Assembly: GCA_035610365.1 (NCBI GenBank) | Contig: CM069439.1 | Location: forward strand, 24,937,533-25,001,532 | From: Aquatica leii | Taxonomy: Eukaryota; Arthropoda; Insecta; Coleoptera; Lampyridae | DNA length: 64,000 nt | Reading direction: 5' to 3' | In this document: one piece after another, positions 36,011-48,381 of the stretch | Layout of the letters: each line of letters opens with the position of its first letter | How positions within the stretch are numbered: the first letter of the stretch is position 1 | Notes under the pieces: model-generated | Told to the model about the DNA's origin: nothing | Databases searched by the model: none | Seen by the model: the letters and a program-made list of their open reading frames with translations, nothing else | Made by a program: the position numbers and the translations under genes

Positions 36011-38289
36011 AAATAGTGTACAGACTATAATTAAAATACTTAGTTTTATAATTCGTGAATACGACGTTACGTTTAATAAACAAATAAAGTAGTATATAAA
36101 TTAACACAAAACTGGTAACAAACCAAATTAAATGACTAGAATAGTTTGTTTTTATGTATTTTCCATTTTTATCGTTGTACTAATAATCTAATTTGATTAA
36201 ATTTGCTCTACGAAACGGTAATATTAAAAAATAATGCAACATAAAGATTAATACAACGGTTACGGTTATTGCTGTTTCTAAAACCGTTATAAGAATTTAA
36301 ATTTTACATTCGTTTTTGTTATAAGGTACTTTCAGCATGTATGTCGAGTTAAAATGTTTAATAACACTAATTTCGTTGTTTAAAAATTTAATGTTTGTAT
36401 TAACGTTAAAACTCATACTCTGCATTATTGAAAGTTGTTCGCAATAAACTGTAGATTATTTTTAGTTTTTTTAGTAAATTTGATTAGATTCTTAAATAAT
36501 TTAAGAAAATAGAGCTACAAAAACCTTTTACTATTGTATCTACTAAAGCTTTTACGTAATTTATGACTGTATAGTTTGGTTTATAAGGATATAAAGACGA
36601 GTTATACTTGCAGTCTTTGTTTTAAATAAAAAAAACTGTAACATATACATTGTGTGCAAGCAAATATTGTAAAATTAAACTTGTATCACTAAGTATTAGT
36701 ATTTTTACATATTTTATATAATTTTAATAATTTTTTGCGCAAACGTGTAAAATTTGATTTTAATTTTAAATTGAAGTATGTTCAATCTAAATATAAAACA
36801 TGAAAAGATTTTAATATTGCTACCGGTACTGCTGAAAACGCTGTCATTTTCGTTTTCTAGAAAGAAAGCTGTTACAGCGTTTAAACGTTGGTTTAAAGCT
36901 GTTTAATAACCTAGTACAGTACTAAATAATAAGTGACCTAAACAATAAAAAATAACATTGTTATAAATAAAACAATTTGTCAGAAAACATTTCTTATTAG
37001 CATTTTTAAAATGGTGTTTTTACTAAACATTTATTGGACGTTTTTATACAGTTTCTGAAGCACATTCGCTTTTTACTCGTATTTCTCAGAAATTACGTTA
37101 TTGATTTTTTTGTTTAGCACGTGTTGTATTGTTTATTTTAAAAAATAATAAATTGATAAGTAACCATTATATCTATTTTATTGCTTTTGTGTCAGTTGCA
37201 TTCAAGTCTCTAAAGACAGAAGTTATAATTGATGCATTCACGCTGAATTTTAATCCAATGTTTTATCTTTTCAACCTTACAGTTTTCTGACACGGTTATT
37301 TTTATGTATACTAATAATTTCCATTTTTATAATTACTTTGTACAAAACATATTCTTATTTTTTTTAATGTTTAATTTTTTAATGCATAACTTATTAAGTC
37401 TATAGGTTTTTATACTTGTTAGTAAAACAATTTTGATACAATCGAAGCTTAAAAAAGCTTGTAAAAATTGATTACTGTGCTGCGATGCCAATTTTAGTTT
37501 TGTTTATAATTTTTTGCCAATCGCTTTTGTAACAGATGTCCAAGTCGTTTTGGTAAGAACACGCACATTAAAATGTCCATCTTAGCTTATTGAGATGATT
37601 ATAAACCGTGCACATGCTGACAACCAAAAAAATTTACTAAAACAAAAACGTGAACTAAGTATAAAGTGTGGCAAAAAGCAAATTACCAAAAATATTTAAA
37701 GAACTTGCTTATTAACAACTAGACTTCAAATATATTCAAAAAAACGTTAAAATTTGTTAAACTTAGTAATTCGCACATAATCTGCGTCATGTAAAATTTT
37801 TTTACATGACATATTCAATGTAAAAATTGTAGATCATGCAGAAAATATATAAAATGGACACAAAACGCATAAAATACATTATTTAAAAAAAATATTACGG
37901 AATGGCAAATATTGCCAAGAAACAAAAAAATAGTTACTTAACTCTTCTATAACGCGGTATTTTAATAACGCGTTTTTCATATAATGCAAAACAAAAATTA
38001 CGAACAACCATATATATAATAACATTCTAACAACGTAAACAAATAAAAAACATCTAATATACAATAAATCAAGTAAGTAAGTTTTGATTATTCTTAGAAA
38101 CGCATTTAATATATTTGCCTGTCATGACGTAAGCAAAGCGAGTACTTCCAATTTTCCACAAAAATCAACCGAAAATAATTATAAATTAACCTATTCCTTT
38201 GTAGTAAAATTTGGCAAGCGAATCGTCAAATACAAAGTTTGTTTTGTAAGCTAAATTTCTATTATTTTGAAAAATGTGCAAAATTTAAA
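36011..38289. other. non-coding AT-rich stretch
   Basis: No supported gene or clear repeat. The LTR expected upstream of the BEL/Pao remnant was not identified. Confidence 0.45.
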
Positions 38290-38896
38290 TTTGTAAAGCG
38301 CCAACGTTTGTGTATCAAATACTTATCCGAAGATTATTGTGCATCGGGAAAATTGCAGTAAATGCCAGTTAGAACATCATACAATGTTAAATTTGGAAGA
38401 TATTAAACTTCAAGAAAACCCTTTGACGGTGGAAACAAAGGTAAACATTACTACCCTTGCAAACTTTTGCTCAATAAATATGTCAGATGTTAAAAATATA
38501 TGTAATAAGTAATATTCGTTTGTTGTTAGATTCCGGAAGTCAATCCAATTTTTTGACTACAAAGATTTATCATAAGTTAAATTTATCGGTCAAAAACTTA
38601 GAATTATCGGTAATACGATTTGGGGAGTTGAAGAATCCTGTACCAGAAAAGACAACTTTGCAAATCTACTCACGTTTCGATTCTTACATCTTGTATACTT
38701 TAATGTCACTAGTCGTTGATTATATGGTTTATAAACTTCTTTGTAACGTTCTAAATTTGTCGTCGTTAAGTTATTTACAAAATTTACAATTAACCGATAA
38801 AAAATGTTATGCTTCTAATGAAATTGATAGAATAATTAGTGCCGAACCTTTCCGTTTTATATTAGAGACAGAAAAATTGATCCAGGTTCTAGATTA
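38290..38896 (+). pseudogene. BEL/Pao gag tail and aspartic protease
   Basis: KYLSEDYCAS then, after a frameshift, NCSKCQLEHHTMLNLED gives the zinc-knuckle end of a Pao gag. The open frame from 38487 contains RLLLDSGSQSNFLTTKIYHK, the protease active site (DSG), and ends in NEIDRIISAEPFRFIL, the conserved segment before the polymerase. The TAG at ~38894 separates it from the next part. Confidence 0.8.
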
Positions 38897-38910
38897 ATCC
38901 CACTCAGACT

Positions 38911-40100
38911 CAGTTTGGGTTTGTCGTAATGAGTGAGGCACCTACATCAGGTTGCACAGAGAATAGTTATGCTTTAGTAACCACGGTTGATAGTCATACG
39001 TAACCCATTATTCAGAAATATTGGGAATTGGAAAATGTCCCTGTGTCGTCAAATTGCTTTTTGACTAAAAATGACCGCGAATGTAAAAAAACTGCAAAAA
39101 TATGAGAAGATGAGAGATATGTTGTTGCCCTTTCGTTTCGAGAAGATCCTAGTTTTTTAGGAAATGTTTACCATTCAGCTTGCCAACGCTTTAAACATTA
39201 GAAAACCAATTAGATCGTAATCTTTCTTTGCGGAACGCATGGCATGCCGTGATCAAGGATTATATTCAGCAAAGACACATGTCGATTGGTTCTGATTTTA
39301 TGCCCTCAGGAGCATATTTTATTCCACACCATGCTATATTTAAACCACAGAGTGTGAGTACGCCAGTACGCGTGGTATTTGACGCCAGCGCCAAAATCGT
39401 TGAATTACTTGTTATTTTCCGCTCTAAATTTACAAATTAATATTGTTACTATATTGTTAAATTTTACATTGTTTTTTTGTACTCTAACTGTCCACATAAA
39501 ACAAATGTATTGACAGCTTATCGTCGACCCTGTACACCAAAAATACTAGCAAATTTTGTTGAGGTTTAATAAGGATAAGCCGATTCAAGAATTTCAGTTA
39601 AACTATGTAGTTTTAGGTATTAGTTCATTACTATATTTAGCCTTAAGAACCATTTATCAGTTGGCAGAAGACGAACGGTAGTGGTTTTCTTTGGCGTGTG
39701 AAACAATTCCTAAGGATATGTACATGGATGATTTGATTACGCCAGTCCCGTTTGAAAAAAAGGCATTAGAGGTTTATACTAAGCTGACAGAATTGTTTTA
39801 ATCTGATGGTTTTAAGTATTACATGGGCTACAAAATTCCCATTAGTCGGAAAGCATTTTTTTCACAAAAAGCATCTTTAGATTCTATAGAACTTGATTCA
39901 GAAAATTATATTTGTGCAATTTTAAGACTAAAATGGCAGCTTATTTTAGACCCGTTTGAGTTTCGGATTGAGCAAGGAAATTGTTCAGAGACGAAACAAA
40001 ATATATTGTCAGCAGTCGCCCGTATTTTTTGATGCTTTTGGGTCTTAGCAGCGGTCCCTCTCTATTTAAAGGTTTTAATGTGACAAGACAACGCTGATTA
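38911..40100 (+). pseudogene. BEL/Pao reverse transcriptase remnant
   Basis: Order as in Pao polymerases: YWELENVPVSS-like start, RYVVALSFREDPSFLGN, then RHMSIGSDFMPSGAYFIPHH and STPVRVVFDASAK (~39360). The fingers are mostly lost. IQEFQLNYVVLGISSLLYLA (~39590) and the catalytic box MYMDDLITPVPFEKKALEVY (39720) follow. The connection runs SVARIF…FWVLAAVPLYLKVLM at ~40070. Multiple stops and an internal deletion of a few hundred bases. Confidence 0.8.
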
Positions 40101-40227
40101 GGATTAAATTCCGTTTAAACATGTGTTTTCGTGTTGGCATGGATTTCAGAACGAATATTTCATGTTATCTTCAATTAAAATTCCAAGTTTTTTGGCAATT
40201 ATAAAAATTCTAAGTTATTGTTGATAT

Positions 40228-41030
40228 GATTCGCGGATGCTTCAAAAGTAAGTTATGGCTCCTTTAAAAATAGTGTCTATTCTTAGACTGGAATTGTGGG
40301 CCGCACTTCTTTTGTTACATTTATTAAAGGTTGCTATCCAGAATTTTCGTCTTCGTCAACTGTACCCTAAAGTAAGAGCATTTACTAAATCAACGATTGT
40401 GCTTTGTTGGTTGAGTTCTAATCTAAATCGTTGGTCGACATTTGTTGCTCATAGGGTAGCAAAAATTTATTTTCTTGTTAAAGTGGAAGATTGGAGTCAT
40501 GTTGACGGAAAAAAAATGTCGCGTGGTTTGACACTCTCTGAGTTGTGTTCTAATTTTTTTAGTAAACGGGTCTAAGCTGGTTAATTAAAAAACAAGCCGA
40601 ATGGCGTACTCTTTGCTTAAGTATGGAATTAAAGAATCCTCCAAAGCAAAAAGCACATAGTTGTTGCTTGGTGGTTCGTGCCGATTACAAAAATTCTTTA
40701 TATAATTTTATTAATAATAATGTAATAATATCATTTTCGTCGTTTTTTAAACTGCAAAAGAACATGGTATACGTTCTTCGATTTATACGTATGTTACCAT
40801 GTAAGAAAATTATTGAGAACGTCAATTTAAGTACTACAGAACAAATCTTATGTCGGATTGTGTAACCGCAACACTTTATAATGAACATAAACGCTTTGAA
40901 AAATGGAAGAGTTTGTTCAAATGCGCTTCAAAGATTAGCCTTTTACTTAAAAGATGGTTTCCTGAAAGAAGGAAAAAGATTAATATACGTAAGGATTGGT
41001 TACGAATGCGCGCATCCGATGGTACTTCTT
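40228..41030 (+). pseudogene. BEL/Pao RNase H region and linker
   Basis: A degraded DASK-type motif (GATGCTTCAAAA at 40236) precedes MAPLKIVSILRLELWAALLL, the conserved APLKxxSIPRLEL block. Then come IVLCWLSSNLNRWSTFVAHR and KVEDWSHVDGKKMSRGLT, matching the Pao W.HV….NPAD-R block. The following frames (40623-41032) correspond to the poorly conserved stretch before the integrase. Confidence 0.75.
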
Positions 41031-41480
41031 AAGAACCTTCATTTTGCAAAGTAATTAATTTAGTATTATCATCTAAAGAATTTACATACTAGTTTGAATT
41101 TGTTATTATCAGATGAAATTATTGGATTTTATCCGTGCCATCGGTTGTACACAAAGTAATACGAGAATGTAATATTTGTTTTCGCATTAATCCTAAGTCG
41201 CAAAATCCGATTATAGGTAATCTTCCATATTGTCTAGTGTCTGAATCAAAGGCTTTTTGTAAAATTACGGTAAACTATGTGGGTTCTTGACAAATTAGCC
41301 TTGGTCGTCCTATTTAATTTTTATTCACTGGTGGTTGGGGAGAGTTCCCAATTACAAACGTGTTTAATATCAATCGGACATTGAGGAACTGCCATTATTG
41401 ATATAATTTTAAGGCGAGCGGTAGAAAATTGATTGCAATTGCCGATTTTCGAAAAGTGATCGATTTGAAAACCGTAGTAT
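41031..41480 (+). pseudogene. BEL/Pao integrase N-terminal remnant
   Basis: SVVHKVIRECNICFRINPKS (~41145) is the HHCC-type zinc-binding end (C..C) preceding GNLPYCLVSESKAFCKITVN, where the family has GNLP..RV….F…GVDY. Stops follow and similarity fades by ~41480. The catalytic integrase core and the 3' LTR were not found. Confidence 0.7.
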
Positions 41481-42498
41481 TACAATTGTCGTCGTGCCAT
41501 GTGTGAAGAAACGGTATTAAATTGATTATCACGTATACTTTTCTTGTCAAGTTTCTTCTCGTTGCCCATTATCAGAGGTTTGCAAACAGATTCAAAACCG
41601 TGGTTCTTTGGTAAGTTGTTGATACGATAATCAAATTTTATAACAAACATTTATTATAAAACAAAACCTGACGCAATTGAAATAAAATAAAATCAGTTTT
41701 TATCGGTTAAATAAGTCAGGCAATGATTATATTACAACCACTCAAACGATAATGTCGGCGGATTACTTCTATTTATCTAAACACTGACACTTGTTTACAT
41801 TAAAGTTACGCACGTTTTTAATTTGTTGTATTTATCTCGACACGCGTTAATCACTTATTTATTTAAACTTAAATAATCTTCTTAACACTGTCGATTTCAA
41901 ATTATGGAAATAACTCCTTATGATTTGTTTGTACCGCTTTTATACATTTCCGCTGTCTTTCAAGATTTTTTTTAATCTTTCAGTGAACGTTCTGGAAATG
42001 GATAAAAACCTTGTGAACGCTCTCGAACTTGAGAATAATTTCTCAAACGTTTCAATATTAAAAGAAAAAAAATTCAGATAAAAAACATGCAAACAAATAC
42101 AGATTGGAATAATAAAAAAAAAATGTATTAAGATTTTGCGAAGACCTTGCCTAGCGTAAATGACGATTAACTAAAATTAAATCGTAAACTATAACTAATA
42201 ACTTGCGTACTAGCGTTTAGAGAATGAAATTAAACTAAAAAAAAATTTCACAAAAGAAAAACACTTAATTATTTAAGCCGCAAAGAAAATTGGGATTTGT
42301 AAAGTCTTTGGTCACATTTACAATTAACGATATCTAGACTTAATTCAAAACGACCTTTAGTGATAAACCTTGAGGGCAAACAGTAAAACAGTAAAAGCGA
42401 CATGCAAAAGAATTGTCCGGGAAACAACTTTCCAGTGGTGGCTGATGGTTAAAATTAGGGTTATAGAACGATACGAGAAACCAACGATACAAATAAAC
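41481..42498. other. non-coding stretch
   Basis: No supported gene. It may contain decayed 3' sequence of the BEL/Pao element. Confidence 0.4.
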
Positions 42499-42666
42499 GT
42501 TTTGTCTAAAGTAAATAGCTATAAACGGCGGTAACACATTCAATTAGTTTAACACCCGCGAAATTTAAAATATGCTTTGAATAATTCTGCGGGATAAAAC
42601 TACAACGTAAAAAAACATTGGGGGTAAGCAATGTCAATGCAATTGTGCAAACGCCATTAGAGTGAA

Positions 42667-42711
42667 CTACTGGACAGCCGTTTCGTCCTTTTAGGGCTTA
42701 TAAGCAGTAAG
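42667..42711 (-). ncRNA. hammerhead ribozyme motif, minus unit of array 2
   Basis: Minus strand: TTACTG, then CTTATAA (two changes from CTGATGA), GCCCTAAAAGGAC (stem II with one mismatch and an A-rich loop), an intact GAAAC, GGCTGTC with the cleavage triplet, and CAGTAG as the stem I 3' strand. The 3' half and stem II preserve the ancestral form lost in the other copies. The core changes predict inactivity. Confidence 0.65.
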
Positions 42712-43127
42712 AGATACATTCTAATGTAGTTCCCACAATTGCATTGACGCCCCTTATAGCTTATATTTAAGTATGACAAATTTACGATTCAAAAGTGTTT
42801 GATTGCAGACCCATCTCATAGCGTGATTTTATTACTAATCTAAAGTTTACTGTAAATTGCTATAAACGGCGGTAACACGTTGAATTAGTTTAACACCCTC
42901 GAAATTCAAAATATGCTTTGGTGAATTATTTAAAGCATATTTTGAATTTCGCGGGTGTTAAATTAATTCAACGTGTTACCGCCGATTATAGCTATTTACA
43001 GTAAACTTTAGACACATAGTAAAATCACAATATGAGATGGCCCTGCCATTAAACACTTTTGAATCGTAACTTCGTCATACTTAAATATAAGCTATAAAGG
43101 GCGTCAATCTACATTAGAGTGTATCTC

Positions 43128-43171
43128 CTACTACTGATGAGCCCCAAAAAGGCAAAACGGCCGTCCAGTAG
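43128..43171 (+). ncRNA. hammerhead ribozyme motif, plus unit of array 2
   Basis: CTACTA, CTGATGA (43134-43140), stem II GCC-CCAAAAA-GGC perfectly paired, AAAAC in place of GAAAC, GGCC, GTC, then CAGTAG, which pairs with CTACTA except at the innermost base. The single G-to-A change before AAA is the same as in 10808-10851, suggesting a shared inactive sublineage. Confidence 0.7.
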
Positions 43172-43400
43172 TTCACTCTGGTGGCGTTTGCACAATTGCA
43201 TTGACATTGTTTACCCCCAATGGTTTTTTACGTTGTGATTTTATCCCGCAGAATTATTCAAAGCATATTTTGAATTTTGCGGGTGTTAAATTAATTCAAC
43301 GTGTTACCGCCGTTTATAGGTATTTACAGTAAACTTTAGACACATAATAAAATCACACTATGAGATAGCTCTGCCATCAAACACTTTTGTTTTGTTTAAA

Positions 43401-44784
43401 CCATGAATCAAGACTGCCGCAACTCTCACCCACTATCTCCCCGTAAAATTATTTTTCATCAATATTTATCAAATCATGTCTACTTCCACTGAAGGCAAAA
43501 CTATGATGTATAAGTTTAAAAAAAAACGAAACTAAAAGGTCTAACGTAATTTAAAAAAAAAGCATTTCTCAAAAATGTCCCATAACGAATTTAAACAAGT
43601 AGTTCTGAAAAGTCGATAATACCTTATGTCTCTAAACACACAATTTAAGAACAAAAATATTTAAGAAAAATACAATTAACTGAATGATTTTTGAAGGTCA
43701 AATACTTATAATTGTCTTCATAAATTTCGATTAAGAATGGAAAAATATTTAATTATTAGAAAACGAATATTTAAAATTACACAAAAATTGGAATTTCAGA
43801 GCGTAAGGACTTTCTACGAAGATTAAAATCTACTATAAATTTATAATTTTCTATGAAGCAATTACATATCATATTTAAGGAAATTTGATGTGATTACACG
43901 ACGAAATAAAATCTCGATAAATCTATATGCATTAACGATTTTGAAAATCGCAGCATACAGGAATATAACAAAAATTTACAATAAATTTTAATTAAAGAAA
44001 TGTCCTTGTTAGTGCCAATTATCGCTAAAACCAAACGTAACACATTTTGCAAAATGCTGTATTAAGCACGCAACTAAATTAAAAGAAAAATGGACATAGG
44101 AAGTAGCATCATTTTTATCGTCGGATTTAATTATCTACATTTTCTACGCATTTGCTACGTATTTTCTATGTAAACGTGTAGAAAATTTAAACTCAACTTT
44201 GATTAAAATACGGTTAAAAGTAAACTTGTCGCATATTGATTTATCCAACAAACGAATACTAATGTGAAGAGTAGACGTAATTATATAAATACAAGTGTTG
44301 TTGTTAAAGAGGGATAATTAGTATCAAGACTATCTTTAAGAGAGAATGAGATACATTTCCGGCATTTTCCAAATAATTCTTTAGAAGTCGCACCAGAAAA
44401 TGAGAAGTTTTAGTGAAACATTTTGTGACGTTATGGTTTCGACGATTTACTTAAAACTTCGTTATCGTGTTAGAACTATGTGTTGAGTTTTCATTTTTAA
44501 TTTTGAAGCAGATTAATCTTCTGATGTACCCAGTTTAACTCTGCGACTATTTAAATTTTTTGTATTAAACATCTTTAAGAGCTCTCTACTATCAAGAAAC
44601 CTGCCAACCGGGGACTAAAACTATTAGTTTTTTGAATTAAATTTAATTAAAGTTGATGTTTGTCTGCTGCGTGATTAAATAATAACAAATTATTATGTGC
44701 TTGCGATTATATGAGTTTGGGGATACTGCAGTAATAATCTGACAAAGAATTTATACACTATGAAAAACCAAGCTTTTGATATGA
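43401..44784. other. non-coding AT-rich stretch
   Basis: No supported gene or repeat. Confidence 0.45.
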
Positions 44785-46285
44785 ACATATACAAGCTACT
44801 AGTGTAGTTATAAACGACATCCTAGGCGAATTAGTAATCTCAGCAATCTACTGTCCACCAAAGCAAAATAACAAGTACGCACAATATGGTGATTTTTTTA
44901 AAACTTTAGGGAACAGATGGTTAGTAGGCGGAGATTTCAACGCCAATCACTTACAATGGGCATCTCGGGTAACTACTACAAAAGGAAGGGAATTGTTAAA
45001 AGTGGTACAAAAAAACAATTTATCTGCGATGTCTTCTGGACATCCCACCTATTGGCCCTCAGATAGACAAAAAACGCCAGATATAGTAAATTTTTGTGTT
45101 ACCAAAAGCTTAGATACTAGGAAAGTAATTATAAAACCAAGTTGGGATCTTAACTCAGATCATACACCAACTTTAGTGACAATAACCACAAATATAATAA
45201 AAAAACAAAGGAAGCATCACTGTACAGTAAAAAAAAACGATTAGTGAAGAATTTCGAGAAAAACTTAATAAGTTAATTAACCTAGAAATACCGCTAAAAA
45301 ATGAACTAGACATTGAAATAGCTATATAAAACCTAACTAAATCTATACAACATGCAGCATGGCAAGCTACGCCAGAGTTCAATGACAAACAAATTCAAGA
45401 GCACCTACCACTGCTGGTAAAGCAAAAAATTGTAGAAAAAAAAAAGTTTCGAAAGAAATGGCAGATAACAAAAGCAGGTACAGATAAGGTCAAATATAAT
45501 AAAATATCCAAAGAACTTGAACAACTGTTACAAACAACGAATCGATCCAGGAGTACCTAAGGAACTTATCCGCAACTGAAGCCACAGAATACTCACTATG
45601 GAAGACAACCAATAAACTTAATAGATCTCAACAACATATATAACTTATAAAAGCTACAGATGATACTTGGGCTAAAACAAACCAGCAAAAAGCTTTTGCC
45701 TTCTCAAAACATCTTACTGCAGTTTTCCAACCCCTACCATCCATGATGGACTCGCAAACAGAATATAGCATGCACACATTTCTGGAGACGCCTTATCAAA
45801 TGGATCTTCCATTAAGAAAAATAACAAAAAAAAATAGAAACTGTTATTTTCAAAGAAATTAACCCAAAAAAGACTCCAGAGTACGATTTGATAACGGGAA
45901 AATTGCTAAGAAAATGTACGCAAAAGTATTTTACAGCCATAACCCAAATATTCAATGCAATCTTAAGAACCTACTACTTTTCCAGTCAATGGAAGATAGC
46001 ACGAATTATAATAATACTCAAACCAGGCAAAGATCTAACAGAAATTAAGTCTTATAGACCTATAAGCCTTCTACCGCTACTCTCTAAAGTCCTAGAAAAA
46101 ATAATCCTAAAACGACAGTAGAGGATACCTTAACACTAATACGGATTCAGGAGAGAGCATGGAACTATTGAGCAAACTCACAGACTGGTCAATCAAAAAA
46201 ATAACACCCTAGAACAGAAACAGTGTGGTTCAGTTCTTTTTATAGACATCAGCATTCGACAAGGCGTGGCATGTTGGACTATTAT
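44785..46285 (+). pseudogene. Jockey LINE ORF2, 5' half (endonuclease and start of RT)
   Basis: VVINDILGELVISAIYCPPK and RWLVGGDFNANHLQWASRVT are the Jockey endonuclease. HPTYWPSDRQKTPDIVNF and WDLNSDHTPTLVTI (SDH box) complete it at ~45170. After a frameshifted linker, an open piece from 45888 gives ITGKLLRKCTQKYFTAITQI and SYRPISLLPLLSKVLEKIIL, followed by IEQTHRLVNQ and a degenerate FIDIS…DKAWHVGLLF that breaks exactly at the TTAA at 46286. The continuation resumes at 50498, showing the two halves were one element. Stops and frameshifts predate or postdate the split. Confidence 0.85.
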
Positions 46286-46299
46286 TTAACCCTTATGTG

Positions 46300-46322
46300 C
46301 ACAGTAAGGTACCACGGTACCT
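46300..46322 (+). repeat. piggyBac subterminal palindrome, copy 1
   Basis: CACAGTAAGGTACCACGGTACC: two GGTACC boxes separated by two bases, 14 bases inside the TTAA. Recurs at 46443-46468. Confidence 0.6.
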
Positions 46323-46442
46323 TTTTCATCTTCTACATTGTTGAAACTTTTGTTTCATATTAAGTTGATTACATTATGATACAATTAAATAAGTCAATAA
46401 AAAAAATGAGTTTTGGCCTAAAAAAGGAGTTTATACCTCAAG

Positions 46443-46468
46443 CGCACATTTAAGGTACCTCGGTACCT
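46443..46468 (+). repeat. piggyBac subterminal palindrome, copy 2
   Basis: GCACATTTAAGGTACCTCGG followed by TACC: the same double GGTACC box and the same GCACA lead as 46300-46322, in the same orientation. Possibly a transposase-binding site. Confidence 0.6.
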
Positions 46469-46602
46469 ACATATATATGTATTTTTCATAGCAGTATGCA
46501 TTTATATCTATAAATAAGGTAGCAAGAAGTAAAACAAGAAAAATAGTGATATAAAAGATGTATTGGTTGATAAAGGTGTAGTTTTTTTACATATAAGACG
46601 AC

Positions 46603-48371
46603 TTACAACATCCAATTGCAATGACAACTTTTTGTTATTATTACGAAATGCTTGTTACACATCGGTCGTTTACAAATTTCGCAACATTTTCGAGTCTTCC
46701 TTTGTAATGAGGATGTTGATCTACAAACAAAACAGCTTCCGACGTGTTTCGAGCGTCCAGAAGCGTCTTTTGGTGGTGGTTGTGTCGAGGATTGTGGAAA
46801 AAAGATCACTGGATGTCCTCGTATAGCCTCTATTCCAGATTTTGTTGCAAAATTTTTCAAAAACTTATTCGTCTTTGAGCGCATTTCAATTTCAGGCATC
46901 GATAATTGTTTTCCCAGATCTCCAAGGAAATTGCGTCGGCTGTGTGACACCTTACGTGTTGTTGGGTTGTTTTGTAAATTATATAGGCTGCTAGGGCAGC
47001 TATATCTAACATATTGACAAACATTGCTTCTGTCCAACGAAGTGTTTTTGTTGAATAATAACTGAGCATTTGGTCCATATTGTCTGCACCTCCTTTAGTT
47101 GCATTGTAGTATGTGATAACTTCCGTTTTTTGTTTAGTTCCAGTGATGTCCATATTATTATGCATAGTTGACAGTATAGTAACTATGCGTTCTTTTTTTT
47201 GAAACATAGGAGCAAATGGTAACTTTGCCATCTTCACTGAATCCGAATATGGAGGACTGTTCCTCTTTGTCTTTACTCTTCTTCATTTCTTTTTAGATGT
47301 AAGGCTTGTTTTGCTTTAGGGTTCCAACCATTGATAGTCTCCAGCTGAGTAATAAAGAAGCCAAGGGTAATGCCGTGAAAAAATTGTTCATGGTGACGTT
47401 TCGTCCCGATCCTTTGAACTGTAAGCATAAGTCCCTTACAGCTCGTTGTCCCTGATCCTTCTCTGGACCATACGGTCCTTTACTAGTATATATTTGTCCG
47501 CTAATTGGGTATGATGTTTGCGATTTACAAACCCACCAAACTTTTATGTTTATGTTATTTTGCGGGTTTGAATGGAATGTACTGTGTAAACCTTGTCCTG
47601 TCTCTAAAAAGAAAGAACTGCTCGTCTACCGTAATACAATCAGGTGGCACATACTTTGATGATAAATTTGCAGTCAGCATCAACCAGAGATCCGCTTTAT
47701 CAGCCGCCTTGTCCGGTTTTAGTCGCTCACTTCTGGTGTTCTCGTTATCAAATCGAATGAACCGGTATATCTCTCGAAATCGGTTGATCTCCATTGTAGC
47801 TCGATACAAGGGATACGAATCCGTCTTCCACAACACTTTGAGGTGCCGGTTATTGAAATATTGTTCACACATCGTTTTGAGGATACCAATATATGCATAC
47901 AATTCTTGAGTATTCAAATTTCTCTACTTTTTATTCGGCTTTTTTAGATTCTCTGCATTCCATATCTGGCAAATACGGTCAGCTTTTCTATTGGTTTCCC
48001 GCACAATAATACCTATCATTTCTTCAGAAAAAATTGATTTGGACGTATCAACTACTGATAAACCTTTAGTTGATGCCACGAAGCCAAGCTTTTTACGGAC
48101 AATGTTATGCTTCTAAATACGGGTAACAGCAGCTGGTGTCTTTTTCCATTTAGTCCCATCTTTAGCTACAAAGTACGATGGAGCAACATTTTTATCACTA
48201 GCGGTAACGTTATCTCCATCAGTTTCCTCTTCCGAAGAATTTTCCTCTAATTCTATTTCAACATCTGCGTCAACATTCACATCTTCAACATCCGAAAAAT
48301 CGGACAAATCACCTGTTCTTGGTTGTGATACAATCCATTCGTCTTCAGAGTTCTCATTAAAATCTTCAGCA
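46603..48371 (-). pseudogene. piggyBac transposase pseudogene (nested copy)
   Basis: Minus strand, almost the whole protein. The acidic N-terminus ends in FVAKDGTKWKKTPAAVTRI (~48120). Then MNTQELYAYIGILKTMCEQY and CITVDEQFFLFRDRTRFTQY (first catalytic Asp), GRNVTMNNFFTALPLASLLL (~47390; the second catalytic Asp is Asn), and KGGADNMDQMLSYYSTKTLR (third Asp). A frameshift near 46970 joins TEAMFVNMLDIAALAAYIIY to TTRKVSHSRRNFLGDLGKQL. The C-terminal zinc finger SCFVCRSTSS…KCCEICKRPMCNKHF is present. Stops at ~47555 and other points. The 5' end is cut by a LINE poly(A) tract at 48372. Confidence 0.85.
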
Positions 48372-48381
48372 TTTTTTTTTT

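Larger units (their letters stand above)
42499..43400. repeat. hammerhead-ribozyme repeat array 2 (retrozyme-like)
   Basis: The same ~344-bp family as 10207-11426. Here about 1.3 units lie on the minus strand (42505-42920) and are joined head to head with about 1.4 units on the plus strand (42921-43388). The junction at ~42921 is a long palindrome, with about 60 bases either side able to fold back. Each orientation contains one hammerhead motif. The 12-mer GTTTTGTNTAAA stands at both ends (42499-42510 with C, 43389-43400 with T), as in array 1. Confidence 0.75.

Noticed and set aside
46563-47909. Plus-strand frames of 87-134 codons
   Set aside because: Antisense shadows of the piggyBac transposase on the minus strand.
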